A stretch of 64,000 nucleotides of DNA from Streptomyces sabulosicollis (GTDB lineage Bacteria; Actinomycetota; Actinomycetes; Streptomycetales; Streptomycetaceae), in assembly GCF_016103465.1 (NCBI RefSeq), contig NZ_JAEEAP010000001.1, positions 21,895-85,894 on the forward strand, in the 5' to 3' direction. The notes beneath the pieces were generated by a model that was not told the DNA's origin, did no database searches, and saw only the letters and a program-made list of their open reading frames with translations. The translations under genes and the position numbers were made by a program. Of the stretch, positions 35,236-43,990 are shown piece by piece (position 1 is the stretch's first letter; the number at the start of each line of letters is the position of its first letter).

Positions 35236-35805
35236 TCAGCACAGGGTACTGGCTGCCCGCACATCACGCAGGGCCCGTCGTGCCACCTCGCCGAAGTCGT
35301 CGCCGTCGGTCGTTTCGCTCCAGCGCTCATAGGCGATTTTCATCGCGAGCGCGCCCAGTTCCGCGGCCACGCACGAGGTCAGTTCGGGAACGCCGCGCCG
35401 CTTGAGCGCGTCGGTCATCGACGCGGTGAGGCCGAGACCCTTCAGCGCCTCGCGTTCCCGCAGTTCCGGGTTGGCGGCGATCACTGCCCGCCTGCGGGCG
35501 ACCCATGCGCGGCGGTCGGGAGGGAAAGCCTCCCTCCCGACCGCGTCCAGAGCATGAGCGACCGCCTCGAACGGCTCGGCGGTTGCCGGAGCCGCGGCGA
35601 TCCCTTCGGCGAGCACTCCGGCCATCGCGCTCCCGCCGAAGAGCACTTCGCGCTTGTCCTGGAAGTGTCGGAAGAACGTGCTCTTCGTCAGCCCCGCGCG
35701 CTCCGCGATCTCGATCACCGTCGTGTTCTCGTAGCCCCGCTCCTCGAACAGTTCGAGGGCGGCGACAGCGAGTCGCTCAGGTGCGTTGGGTTGCCAGCGA
35801 GCCAC
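35236..35805 (-). CDS. TetR-family regulator of the divergent quinone oxidoreductase
   Basis: 189 residues from GTG 35805. RLAVAALELFEERGYENTTV, IEIAERAGLTKSTFFRHFQD and KREVLF form the DNA-binding domain. The start lies 20 bp from a 33-bp dyad, so the transcript is probably near-leaderless and self-repressed. It is divergent from the oxidoreductase at 35898, a pairing common for quinone- or electrophile-responsive repressors. Confidence 0.92.
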   Translation of the reverse strand: MARWQPNAPERLAVAALELFEERGYENTTVIEIAERAGLTKSTFFRHFQDKREVLFGGSAMAGVLAEGIAAAPATAEPFEAVAHALDAVGREAFPPDRRAWVARRRAVIAANPELREREALKGLGLTASMTDALKRRGVPELTSCVAAELGALAMKIAYERWSETTDGDDFGEVARRALRDVRAASTLC

Positions 35806-35824
35806 GAGAACAGTGTACGGCACT

Positions 35825-35868
35825 TGGTCCCATCACCTGGGTATAGTGATGGGACCAGGTCCCATCAC
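35825..35868. promoter_or_regulatory. TetR operator: perfect 12-9-12 dyad plus a third half-site
   Basis: TGGTCCCATCAC (35825-35836) and GTGATGGGACCA (35846-35857) are exact inverted copies around a 9-bp spacer, and GGTCCCATCAC follows at 35858-35868. A TATAGT (35842-35847) inside the dyad suits the -10 box of the oxidoreductase gene. Repressor binding would block both divergent promoters. Confidence 0.72.
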
Positions 35869-35897
35869 GGGTTTGTTCGCCCAACTGGAGGTCTCCC

Positions 35898-36827
35898 ATG
35901 AGCCGAGCCGTCATCTATCAGGCGTTCGGTGGCCCCGAGGTGCTGGAAGTGCGAGACGTTTCGGAGCCGCACGCCGGCCCGGGCGAGGTGCGTGTCCGCG
36001 TGGCAGCCGTCGGGCTGAATCCCATGGACTGGCTCCTTGCCTCCCAGCCCGAGGTGGCGGAGCAGTTCGGCGTCACGGTGCCATCCGGCTTCGGATACGA
36101 CTTCGCCGGTGTTGTGGACGAGGTCGGCGACGGCGCCACGGGTTTCGCCGTGGGTGACCGCGTCTACGGAGGCGCGCTAGGCAGAGCCGCCGCCGATTTC
36201 GTGGTGGTCAAGGCGTCCACCCAGGCGTCCGAAGCGTTCTTCCACACGCCGGAGGGCATCAGCGACGAGGTGGCGAGCACGCTGCCGGTGGCCGGCCTGA
36301 CCGCCGTCGCCGCTCTGGCGGCGATCGACCTGCGGTCCGGCGACACCGTCTTGATAGGCGGCGCCGCCGGCGGTGTGGGCGTGTTTGCCGTACAGCTCGC
36401 GAAGCTGACCGGAGCAAGGGTGATCGGAACCGCCTCGGAGAGCACCTTCGAGTTCCTGCGGCAGCTGGGCGCCGAGCCCGTGGCGTACGGACCGGGGCTC
36501 GCGGACCGGGTACGGAGGCTGGCTCCCGATGGCGTGACCGCCGCGACCGACCTGTTCGGCACCGAGACGGCCGAGACCGCGCTCGCGCTCGGCGTACCGC
36601 CAGAGCGGATCTCCACGATCGCCGCCGGACCCAACCCTCCCGGCGGCGTGCGCGCGACCGGCGGCACCGACGCGCGTCCGGACGACCTGAAGCGGATCAC
36701 CGACGGGATCCTCGCGGGCAGGATCACCGTGCCGATCGCCGCCACCTTCCCGATCGAGCGGATCCGTGACGCCGTGACGCTGCAGGCGGGACGCCACGTT
36801 CACGGCAAGGTCGTGATCACGGTGTGA
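35898..36827 (+). CDS. NADPH:quinone oxidoreductase-type MDR
   Basis: 309 residues from ATG 35898, preceded by GGAGG. MSRAVIYQAFGGPEVLEVRD, AVGLNPMDWLL and NADPH motif TVLIGGAAGGVGVFAVQLAK are typical of zinc-independent quinone oxidoreductases. It reduces quinones or enones. It is related to, but not a close copy of, the enzyme at 16736. Control by the divergent TetR through the dyad at 35825 is likely. Confidence 0.92.
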   Translation: MSRAVIYQAFGGPEVLEVRDVSEPHAGPGEVRVRVAAVGLNPMDWLLASQPEVAEQFGVTVPSGFGYDFAGVVDEVGDGATGFAVGDRVYGGALGRAAADFVVVKASTQASEAFFHTPEGISDEVASTLPVAGLTAVAALAAIDLRSGDTVLIGGAAGGVGVFAVQLAKLTGARVIGTASESTFEFLRQLGAEPVAYGPGLADRVRRLAPDGVTAATDLFGTETAETALALGVPPERISTIAAGPNPPGGVRATGGTDARPDDLKRITDGILAGRITVPIAATFPIERIRDAVTLQAGRHVHGKVVITV

Positions 36828-36915
36828 CACCTCCTCGGGCCCCGCCCAAGTCGCCGCATCCGAGGGCGACTTCGGCGGGGGGCGCCACCAGGTCCGGAAC
36901 GCGAGCGGCCCTGAG

Positions 36916-36938
36916 CCGGGCCGGGCCGGGCCGGGCCG
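36916..36938. repeat. CCGGG pentamer repeat
   Basis: Four exact CCGGG units plus CCG between the oxidoreductase and the LanC-like relic. Simple-sequence slippage; no function evident. Confidence 0.6.
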
Positions 36939-37021
36939 ACAGGATGGTGCGCAGGGCGGTCAGCGTGGCGGAGTGAACGCCTCGTGCCTGCGCGAGGGCC
37001 ACTCCCCCAAGGCGGCGTGGA

Positions 37022-37320
37022 GTGCTGATCCGTCGTCCGGAACTGGCCCCCGCCCGGCCGGTCCTGGAACGGCGGCGCGCGAGCTGGTGCTACGGCACTC
37101 CGGGGATCGCCCGCGCGCTCCACCTCGCCGGAGTGGCGCTGGGCGAGGACGCGTGGGTGCACGATGCGGCGGAGGCGATGCGGGCGGTCTTCGCCCACCT
37201 CGATGGTTGCGGGGGATCGACGACCCCGGGCTGTGCCATGGCCTCGCCGGGCTGGCGGGGATCACCGGGCGCATGGCCGACGAGCTGGACGATCCGCCCG
37301 GTCATCTTCCGCTCCCTCGA
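37022..37320 (+). pseudogene. LanC-like (lanthionine cyclase family) remnant
   Basis: The plus frame RRRASWCYGTPGIARALHLA, then GVALGEDAWVHDAAEAMRAV and FAHLDG, continues in a shifted frame as GIDDPGLCHGLAGLAGITGR. WCYG and CHG carry the zinc-ligand Cys and His of LanC-like proteins. A frameshift near 37207 separates the halves, and the remainder of the gene is absent. No lanthipeptide precursor or dehydratase is nearby. Confidence 0.62.
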
Positions 37321-37330
37321 GGAGTGAGCC

Positions 37331-37621
37331 AGCACCTCCCCAGCGGAGTTCGCGGACCCTGCCCGGGGAGGTGTGGTGCCCAGGCGAAGCGAGGGGCCGG
37401 GGGAGGCGAAGAGTTGGCCACGTGCGCCTGCGTGCGGCTGGTTCGGACCGGCGGAGGGTGCGTTGAGGGGGCGCGGAGCGTCGTGGCAATGACCCGTCCG
37501 GACTCCACGCGCCCTGCCCAGGGGCCGTGGGCCACGGCAATGATGAGCAGACCGCGCGTGATCCAATCGACTCCGCCCGCCTGCCCCTTGGCAGGTGGAC
37601 ATGCGGTGGAAGGAATCCACG
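37331..37621. other. upstream region of the furan-type operon, with an inverted repeat
   Basis: About 290 bp without a gene. CACCTCCCC (37333-37341) and GGGGAGGTG (37365-37373) are perfect 9-bp inverted arms around 23 nt. GGAAGGA at 37608-37614 is the ribosome-binding site I assign to the next gene. No clear promoter boxes can be named. Confidence 0.4.
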
Positions 37622-38377
37622 TTGTTGCTTCTCATCTCCCCGGACGGCGTCGAGGAAGCCCTCGACTGCGCAAAGGCGGCGGAGCACCTCGACATCGTCG
37701 ATGTCAAGAAACCCGACGAGGGCTCCCTCGGCGCCAACTTCCCCTGGGTCATCCGGCAGATCCGCGACGCCGTCCCGGCGGACAAGCCGGTCTCCGCCAC
37801 CGTGGGAGACGTCCCCTACAAGCCCGGCACGGTGGCCCAGGCGGCGCTGGGCGCGGCGGTCTCCGGAGCCACCTACATCAAGGTCGGCCTCTACGGATGC
37901 ACGACGCCCGAGCAGGCCCAGGAGGTGATGCGCGGGGTCGTCCGGGCGGTGAAGGACTACCAGCCGGACGCGTTCGTCGTCGCCTCCGGCTACGCCGACG
38001 CCCACCGGATCGGTTGCGTCAACCCGCTCGCGCTTCCCGACATCGCCCGCCGTTCCGGCTGTGACGCGGCCATGCTCGACACCGCGATCAAGGACGGGAC
38101 CAGGCTGTTCGACCACGTTCCGCCCGACGTCTGCGCGGAGTTCGTCCGGCTGGCCCACCAGGCCGGACTGCTCGCCGCCCTCGCGGGCAGCGTCAGGGTG
38201 GCGGACCTCGGCGCGCTCACCCGCATCGGCACGGACATCGTGGGGGTGCGCGGGGCGGTCTGCGAGGGGGGCGACCGCACCACCGGGAGGATCCAGCCGC
38301 AGCTGGTGGCCGCCTTCCGGGCGGAGATGGACCGGCACGCCCGGGAACACGCGGCGACCGTCGCCACCGCGGGCTGA
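37622..38377 (+). CDS. MfnB-like (5-formylfuran-3-yl)methyl phosphate synthase
   Basis: 251 residues. TTG 37622 has GGAAGGA 7 nt upstream and gives MLLLISPDG, the family N-terminus; ATG 37601 or GTG 37595 would add residues without an [22 protein letters not shown] (Lys29, the expected Schiff-base lysine), [19 protein letters not shown] and MLDTAIKDG are MfnB signatures. In methanogens MfnB condenses two glyceraldehyde-3-phosphates to a 4-hydroxymethyl-2-furaldehyde phosphate for methanofuran. No methanofuran genes are here, so the furan goes elsewhere. It heads a three-gene operon. Confidence 0.88.
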   Translation: MLLLISPDGVEEALDCAKAAEHLDIVDVKKPDEGSLGANFPWVIRQIRDAVPADKPVSATVGDVPYKPGTVAQAALGAAVSGATYIKVGLYGCTTPEQAQEVMRGVVRAVKDYQPDAFVVASGYADAHRIGCVNPLALPDIARRSGCDAAMLDTAIKDGTRLFDHVPPDVCAEFVRLAHQAGLLAALAGSVRVADLGALTRIGTDIVGVRGAVCEGGDRTTGRIQPQLVAAFRAEMDRHAREHAATVATAG

Positions 38378-38384
38378 CCGCCGC

Positions 38385-39788
38385 ATGCCGACCAGCCGGT
38401 CCCGCCGCGCACCCGGGGCCCGCGGCGGGTGCTTCGCCGTCCTCGACCCGGCCACGGGCGAGACCTTCGACGAGGCCCCCGACCAGCAGCCGGAGGAGCT
38501 GGACGCCGTCGTCGGCCGGGCCCACGCGGCCTGGCTCGGCTGGCGAGCCGACCCCGGCGCCCGCACCACCGCGTTGCTCGCGGCAGCCGACGCCGTGGAG
38601 GCGGCCGGGGCCGACCTCGCCCCGCTGCTCACCCGTGAACAGGGCAAGCCCCTGGCCGAGTCGTACGCGGAGATCGCCCGTACGGCGGCCCGTCTGCGCT
38701 ACTTCGCCGAGCTGGACCCCGGAACCCAGCCGATCACCGACGGGCGGCCGGTACGTGGCGAGATCCGCTGGCGACCGCTCGGGCCCACCGCCGCGATCGT
38801 CCCGTGGAACTTTCCCCTCCAGCTCGCCTCGGCGAAGTTCGCGCCCGCGCTCGCCGCGGGCAACACGATGGTGCTCAAGCCCTCCCCCTTCACGCCGCTG
38901 GCCACCCGGCTGCTGGCGTCCGTCCTCTCCACCGTCCTCCCGCCCGACGTCCTGACGATCGTCACCGGCCGCGAACCCCTCGGCGCCCGTCTCGCCTCCC
39001 ATCCGGGGATCCGCCACGTGACCTTCACCGGCTCGATCCCCACCGGACGGGCCATCGCGCAGCGCGCCACGGCCTCGCTCGCCCGGGTCACCCTGGAACT
39101 GGGCGGTAATGACGCCGCCATCCTGCTGGAGGACGTGGAGGTGGAGCGGATCGCGGACCGGCTGTTCTGGGCGGCGTTCCGCAACTGCGGGCAGGTGTGC
39201 ATGGCGGTCAAGCGCCTGTACGCCCCGGCCCGGCTCCACTCCCAGGTGGTCGAAGCCCTCGCGCAGCGCGCGAAGACCGCCGTCGTCGGCCCCGGGCTCG
39301 ACCCCGGCTCGCAGTTGGGCCCGGTCAGCAACGCCCCTCAGCTGGCCCGCATCGAGGACTACACGGCCCGGGCCCTGGCGGACGGCGCCCGGGCCGTGGC
39401 CGGTGGCCACCGGCTGGACCGGCCCGGCTATTTCTTCGCCCCCACCATCCTGGCCGATGTCCCGCCCGACAGTCCGGTGGTCAGGCAGGAGCAGTTCGGC
39501 CCCATCCTGCCGGTCCTGCCCTACCGGAGCCTCGACGAAGCCGTCGCAGCGGCCAATGACACCGGCTTCGGGCTGGGCGGCTCGGTCTGGGGGACCGATC
39601 TGGACCGGGCGGAGGCGGTGGCCGGCCGGCTGGAGTGCGGGACGGCGTGGATCAACCACCACGCCGAAACCTCCCTCGCCCAGCCCTTCGCGGGCGTCAA
39701 GGACAGCGGTCTCGGTGTCGCGGGCGGGCCGTGGGGGCTGTACGGCAATCTCAGCCCGTTCGTCGTCCACCGTCCGGTCGAGGGGTGA
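38385..39788 (+). CDS. aldehyde dehydrogenase
   Basis: 467 residues from ATG 38385, 7 bp after the MfnB-like stop. It shows PWNFPLQLASAKFAPALAAG, LELGGNDAA (Glu238) and FRNCGQVCMAVKR (Cys272), the catalytic pair of NAD(P)-dependent ALDHs. Slightly short for the family at the N-terminus. Given its neighbours, it may oxidise a furan aldehyde to the furoic acid. It is followed by the alcohol dehydrogenase after 3 bp. Confidence 0.92.
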   Translation: MPTSRSRRAPGARGGCFAVLDPATGETFDEAPDQQPEELDAVVGRAHAAWLGWRADPGARTTALLAAADAVEAAGADLAPLLTREQGKPLAESYAEIARTAARLRYFAELDPGTQPITDGRPVRGEIRWRPLGPTAAIVPWNFPLQLASAKFAPALAAGNTMVLKPSPFTPLATRLLASVLSTVLPPDVLTIVTGREPLGARLASHPGIRHVTFTGSIPTGRAIAQRATASLARVTLELGGNDAAILLEDVEVERIADRLFWAAFRNCGQVCMAVKRLYAPARLHSQVVEALAQRAKTAVVGPGLDPGSQLGPVSNAPQLARIEDYTARALADGARAVAGGHRLDRPGYFFAPTILADVPPDSPVVRQEQFGPILPVLPYRSLDEAVAAANDTGFGLGGSVWGTDLDRAEAVAGRLECGTAWINHHAETSLAQPFAGVKDSGLGVAGGPWGLYGNLSPFVVHRPVEG

Positions 39789-39791
39789 CGG

Positions 39792-40940
39792 ATGAGGTTC
39801 GCCGCGGCGGTACTGCGCTCCTACGAGAGCCGGTTCACCCTCGAGGAGGTGATGCTGAACGCGGGGCCGGACGACGGCGAGGTCCTGGTGAAGATCGCGG
39901 GCTGCGGGATGTGCCGGACCGATCTCGCGGTCCGGCACTCGGCCGGGCGCTCACCGCTGCCGGCGGTGCTCGGTCACGAAGGGGCCGGGGTCGTGGTGGA
40001 GACAGGCGGCCCGGACACCGGCCTGAGCCCCGGCGACCACGTCGTAGTGAGCTTCGACTCCTGCGGACACTGCCAGAACTGCATGGGCGCGGCCCCCGCC
40101 TACTGTGACTCCTTCCCATCGCTCAACCTCTTCGGAGGGCGCAAGGAGCACGCGGCGCGGTTCACCGACGCCGCCGGAAGCGCATTGGCGCCCCGGTGGT
40201 TCGGCCAGTCCTCCTTCGCCGAATACGCGATGGTCCCGGCCCGCAACGCCGTCCGGGTCGACCCCACGCTGCCCATCGAACTCCTCGGTCCGCTCGGCTG
40301 CGGCTTCCTCACCGGCGCCGGAGCGGTCTTCCACTCCTTCGGCGCCGGCCCCGGCGACACCATCGCGGTGTACGGCGCCGGGGCGGTCGGCCTGGCCGCG
40401 GTGATGGCCGCCACCGCCGCCGGGGCGGTTGCCGTGGCCGTCGACCGCCACCCGGAACGGCTGGCCCTCGCCGAGCGGCTCCACGCCATCCCGGTGCACG
40501 CCGCATCGCCTGGCCTGGCCGACCTGCCCGACGTGCCCGGCCTGGCCGACCTGCCCGACCTGCCCGACCGCATCCGGCAACTGACCGACGGCGGCGCACA
40601 CTACGCCCTGGACACCACGGGCTCCCCCCGCCTGATCAACCACGCGCTCCGGGCCCTGCGCCCGACCGGGCACCTCGGCCTGGTGGCACGCCTCCACGTC
40701 CCGCTGCCACTGGAACCGGGGACCTTGGACCGCGGCCGGAGGATCTCCCACATCTGTGAGGGGGACGCGGTGCCGGGACTGCTGATCCCACGGCTGACCA
40801 GGCTCTGGCAAGCCGGGCGTTTCCCCTTCGACGAGCTGATCCGCACATACCCCCTCACTGACATCAACCGGGCCGAACGCGACTGCGACGCGGGCCGCGT
40901 GGTCAAACCCGTCCTGATTCCCGCGGGGAAGGGCCGATGA
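39792..40940 (+). CDS. zinc-dependent alcohol dehydrogenase (aryl-alcohol type)
   Basis: 382 residues. Catalytic zinc ligands in CGMCRTD and LGHEGAG; structural zinc Cys cluster CGHCQNCMGAAPAYC; GYGxGxxG-type VYGAGAVGLAAV binds NAD. The long form with this Cys spacing resembles benzyl/aryl-alcohol dehydrogenases, which suits a hydroxymethyl-furan. An in-frame 27-bp duplication inserts a second GLADLPD unit at about residue 250. Third gene of the MfnB operon. Confidence 0.92.
   Translation: MRFAAAVLRSYESRFTLEEVMLNAGPDDGEVLVKIAGCGMCRTDLAVRHSAGRSPLPAVLGHEGAGVVVETGGPDTGLSPGDHVVVSFDSCGHCQNCMGAAPAYCDSFPSLNLFGGRKEHAARFTDAAGSALAPRWFGQSSFAEYAMVPARNAVRVDPTLPIELLGPLGCGFLTGAGAVFHSFGAGPGDTIAVYGAGAVGLAAVMAATAAGAVAVAVDRHPERLALAERLHAIPVHAASPGLADLPDVPGLADLPDLPDRIRQLTDGGAHYALDTTGSPRLINHALRALRPTGHLGLVARLHVPLPLEPGTLDRGRRISHICEGDAVPGLLIPRLTRLWQAGRFPFDELIRTYPLTDINRAERDCDAGRVVKPVLIPAGKGR
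40512..40565. repeat. 27-bp tandem duplication inside the alcohol dehydrogenase gene
   Basis: Two 27-bp units (40512-40538, 40539-40565) starting GGCCTGGCCGACCTGCCC are identical except at one base. The duplication is in frame and adds nine residues in the loop after the nucleotide-binding fold. Confidence 0.8.
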
Positions 40941-40983
40941 GCCACGCGCTCACCACGGGCCGCCTCACTCATCGACCGCCCGC

Positions 40984-41043
40984 TGACGGACCGCCCTGTG
41001 ACGGACCGCCCTGTGACGGACCGCCCTGTGACGGACCGCCCGC
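40984..41043. repeat. four 15-bp tandem repeats
   Basis: TGACGGACCGCCCTG is repeated at 40984, 40999 and 41014, with a diverging fourth copy at 41029. It lies in the 234-bp gap after the alcohol dehydrogenase. The remaining part of the gap (41044-41174) has no gene I can support. Confidence 0.8.
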
Positions 41044-41174
41044 CACGGACACCGCACCGCCGTGATCGGCCTGCGCGGCGAACCGGCCCGTGCCGAGGTG
41101 GCCACACTGATGAACCCGGCGGCCGCGGGGCCGCTGGCCTGTTGGTGGTCTCTACTCGCGACTAGGGAGGACAC

Positions 41175-42092
41175 ATGACCGACACAGCGCATCACAACAC
41201 CGGTGTGGAAGGGGTGGAAGGGGTGGAAGGGGGCATCGGCCTGACCGCCCTCTTGGTCGCCGCGGCCCGGGCGATCGAAACCCACCGCCACGACAGCCTG
41301 GCTCAAGACATCTACGCAGAACACTTCGTCCACGCCGCCCCGGCCTCCGCGGACTGGCCGGTCCGCATCCACCAGGTCGCGGACGGAGACGCGAACCCGC
41401 TGTGGGGACGCTTCGCACGGTACTTCGGCCTGCGGACCAGGGTCCTCGACGACTTCCTCCTCCGGTCGGTGCGCGCGCATGGTGCCCGCCAAGTGGTCCT
41501 GCTCGGGGCAGGTCTGGATGCGCGGGCGTTCCGACTCGACTGGCCTCCCGGCTGTGTGCTCTTCGAGATCGACAGGGAAGGCGTGCTGGCGTTCAAGCAC
41601 CAGGTGCTCGGCGGATTGTCGGCCACTCCGAAGGCGACCCGCGTACCGATCCCGGTCGATCTTCGAGAAGACTGGGTCGCGGCACTGACCGACTCCGGCT
41701 TCGACACCACCGCTCCAAGCGTCTGGCTGGCCGAAGGGCTGCTGTTCTATCTGCCCAACGCCTCCGAGACGAACCTCATCCGCACGGTGGACCGGCTGAG
41801 CGCAGGAGGAAGCACCCTGGCGTTCGAGGTCAAACTCGACAAGGACTTGCTCGCATGCCGCGACAGCCCCCTCTACACCGCGACGAAACACCAGATCGGC
41901 ATCGACCTGCTCAGTCTGTTCAACCGAGAGCCGCGCCCCGACTCCGCAGGCCACCTCGAGGGCAAGGGCTGGACCACAACCGTCCGTACCCCCTTCGACT
42001 ACACCCGCCACCACGGACGCGGCCCACATCCCGAACAGAACGACGCGCTGGCGGGCAACCGATGGGTGTTCGCCGACAAACCCCTCCGCTAG
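41175..42092 (+). CDS. SAM-dependent methyltransferase (TIGR00027 / LCMT-like)
   Basis: 305 residues from ATG 41175, SD AGGGAGG. Features: HDSLAQDIYAEHFVHAA, VVLLGAGLDARAFRLDWPPG (SAM motif I), LFEIDREGVLAFK and WLAEGLLFYLP. These mark the leucine-carboxyl-methyltransferase-like family, which O-methylates small-molecule or protein carboxyls. A 9-bp slippage repeat near the start (41203-41229) encodes GVEGVEGVEG. It lies downstream of the furan operon on the same strand, so methylation of a furoic acid is conceivable but unproven. Confidence 0.85.
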   Translation: MTDTAHHNTGVEGVEGVEGGIGLTALLVAAARAIETHRHDSLAQDIYAEHFVHAAPASADWPVRIHQVADGDANPLWGRFARYFGLRTRVLDDFLLRSVRAHGARQVVLLGAGLDARAFRLDWPPGCVLFEIDREGVLAFKHQVLGGLSATPKATRVPIPVDLREDWVAALTDSGFDTTAPSVWLAEGLLFYLPNASETNLIRTVDRLSAGGSTLAFEVKLDKDLLACRDSPLYTATKHQIGIDLLSLFNREPRPDSAGHLEGKGWTTTVRTPFDYTRHHGRGPHPEQNDALAGNRWVFADKPLR

Positions 42093-42117
42093 CTGTTGGC
42101 GTAGGGCAGGGCTTTTT

Positions 42118-42655
42118 GCGAATTCGACGCGATCTACGTCCGTGACAGCACCATCTACACCTCGGCGGGCGTGACCACCGGTATCGACCTGGCACTGGCA
42201 CTCGTCGAGGAGGATCACGGCCCTGATCTCACCCGGGAGGTCGCCCGCGCCCTGGTGGTCTATGTGCACCGTTCGGGGGCCCGTCACAGTTCTCCGCCCC
42301 GCTGCAAGGGCCGCCGCCCCGATCCCCGGCCCTCCGCACCATCACCGACCTGGTGACCGCGAATCCCGCGGGAGATCACTCACTCGGTGAACTCGCCAAG
42401 CACCTCAATGTGAGCCCCCGGCATCTCACGCGGCTCTAGCACGACGAGCTGTCCACCACGCCTGCCCGGTATGTGGAGATGATCCGGTTCGACATGGCAA
42501 AAGCTCTGCTCGACCGAGGGGCATACCGCGACGCGGGCGGCGTCCCTCGCCGGATTCCCCAGTTACGAGAGTATGCGCAGAGTGTTCGCGAGGAAGCAGA
42601 GTGTTCGCGAGGAAATTGTCGATCAGTCCCGCCGCCTATCAGCGACCGTTCGGCA
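42118..42655 (+). pseudogene. GlxA/FtrA-type AraC regulator remnant
   Basis: The frame DAIYVRDSTIYTSAGVTTGI, then DLALALVEEDHGPDLTREVA, is the end of a DJ-1/PfpI-like domain. Then HSLGELAKHLNVSPRHLTRL, a TAG stop, and HDELSTTPARYVEMIRFDMA, then KALLDRG, is the AraC DNA-binding domain. Frameshifts and a 19-bp tandem duplication break the last third, and the N-terminal half is absent. The gene is dead. Confidence 0.7.
42577..42614. repeat. 19-bp tandem duplication within the AraC remnant
   Basis: GCAGAGTGTTCGCGAGGAA is present twice in a row (42577-42595, 42596-42614), duplicating the codons for the MRRVFAREI region and shifting the frame. Confidence 0.85.
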
Positions 42656-42760
42656 CGGCGCGCCGAGGGAACGAGCGGTGCCGGGGGCGTGGGCCCGGCC
42701 GTGATGCGGGTGAAGTGGGCAGCGGCGATAGCCCGGCACGAACGGGGTACCGGTGGCCCC

Positions 42761-43876
42761 ATGTCTGCCACATTGAATTCCGCCAGGACCCGCGCCGCGC
42801 TCCGCGTATCAGCGCGCATCTCCCTCGAGCTGCTTCTGATCCTCGCCATGGCCGCGGTGGCCCTATGGGCCCTGGGCCGGATGTGGCCGGTCCTCTGGCC
42901 GCTTGTCCTCGGCCTGCTCCTCACGACCCTGACCTGGCCCCCGGCCCGCTTTCTGCGCGGGCGCGGATGGCCTCCCGCACTGGCCGCCTCGGTCGTGACC
43001 GTACTGTTCCTGCTGGTCGCGGCGGGCATCGTGGCGCTGATCGCGGTACCAGTGGCCGCCCAGTCCGATGAGCTGACCGACGGTGTCACCGAAGGCATCC
43101 GCCAGGTGCGTCAATGGGCGGCCGGGCCACCGCTGAACATCGGCGACGCGCAGATCGCCAAGGCATCCGACACCGCGGCCGCCCGGATCCAGAGCAGCAC
43201 CGGCAGCATCGTCTCCACCGTCATCACCGGGGTGAGCACCGTGGTCGACGGACTGATCACCACCATCCTGGCGGTGTTGCTGATGTTCTTCTTCCTCAAG
43301 GACGGCCCGCGGTTCCTGCCCTGGCTCACCCGCCAACTGCCCGGCCGGCTCGCCACCGACGTTCCCACCGTGGCCGCACGCGGCTGGGACACCCTCGGCG
43401 CCTTTGTGCGCTCCCAGGCGCTGGTCGGCCTGCTCGACGCCATCCTCATCGGGCTCGGGCTGTGGGCTCTGGGCGTGCCGCTGGTGCTGCCGCTGGCGGT
43501 CCTGACCTTCGTCTCCGCGTTCGTACCCATCGTGGGAGCCCTGTTCGCGGGCGCGGTCGCGGTGCTCATCGCGCTGGTGTCCAACGGCCTCACGGACGCG
43601 CTGATCGCCCTGGCCATCATCATCGTGGTGCAGCAGCTGGAGGGCAATGTGTTCCAGCCCATGATCCAGAGCCGTGGGCTCGGCCTCCACGCCGCGGTCA
43701 TCCTGCTGGCGGTCACCCTGGGCAGCAGTCTCGCCGGAATCGTGGGCAGTCTGCTGGCCGTACCGGTCGCCGCGCTGATCGCCGTGATCTGGAACTACCT
43801 GCGCGAACAGCTCGGCCACCCGCCACGAGAACCGGAGAACGGCGATAGGCACCCCGGTGGCACGGTCACGTCGTAA
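42761..43876 (+). CDS. AI-2E family transporter (PerM-like)
   Basis: 371 residues from ATG 42761 (the frame is open further upstream through the AraC remnant; SD weak). About eight membrane segments, among them LLLILAMAAVALWALG, LAASVVTVLFLLVAAGIVAL and LPLAVLTFVSAFVPIVGALF. The family block VVQQLEGNVFQPMIQSRGLG is clear, after a soluble loop at about 110-160. Members export AI-2 or small metabolites or act as Na+/H+ antiporters. No obvious partner. Confidence 0.9.
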   Translation: MSATLNSARTRAALRVSARISLELLLILAMAAVALWALGRMWPVLWPLVLGLLLTTLTWPPARFLRGRGWPPALAASVVTVLFLLVAAGIVALIAVPVAAQSDELTDGVTEGIRQVRQWAAGPPLNIGDAQIAKASDTAAARIQSSTGSIVSTVITGVSTVVDGLITTILAVLLMFFFLKDGPRFLPWLTRQLPGRLATDVPTVAARGWDTLGAFVRSQALVGLLDAILIGLGLWALGVPLVLPLAVLTFVSAFVPIVGALFAGAVAVLIALVSNGLTDALIALAIIIVVQQLEGNVFQPMIQSRGLGLHAAVILLAVTLGSSLAGIVGSLLAVPVAALIAVIWNYLREQLGHPPREPENGDRHPGGTVTS

Positions 43877-43990
43877 CCCCTCACCCTCGGCGTCGCCGAG
43901 CACCCCCGGGTACGGCGGGACCGGCCGCCGCGCATGTGGCCGGGCCCGCGGGGTACCCGGCCGCCACGTCCACACGAGGAGCACTTCGTC

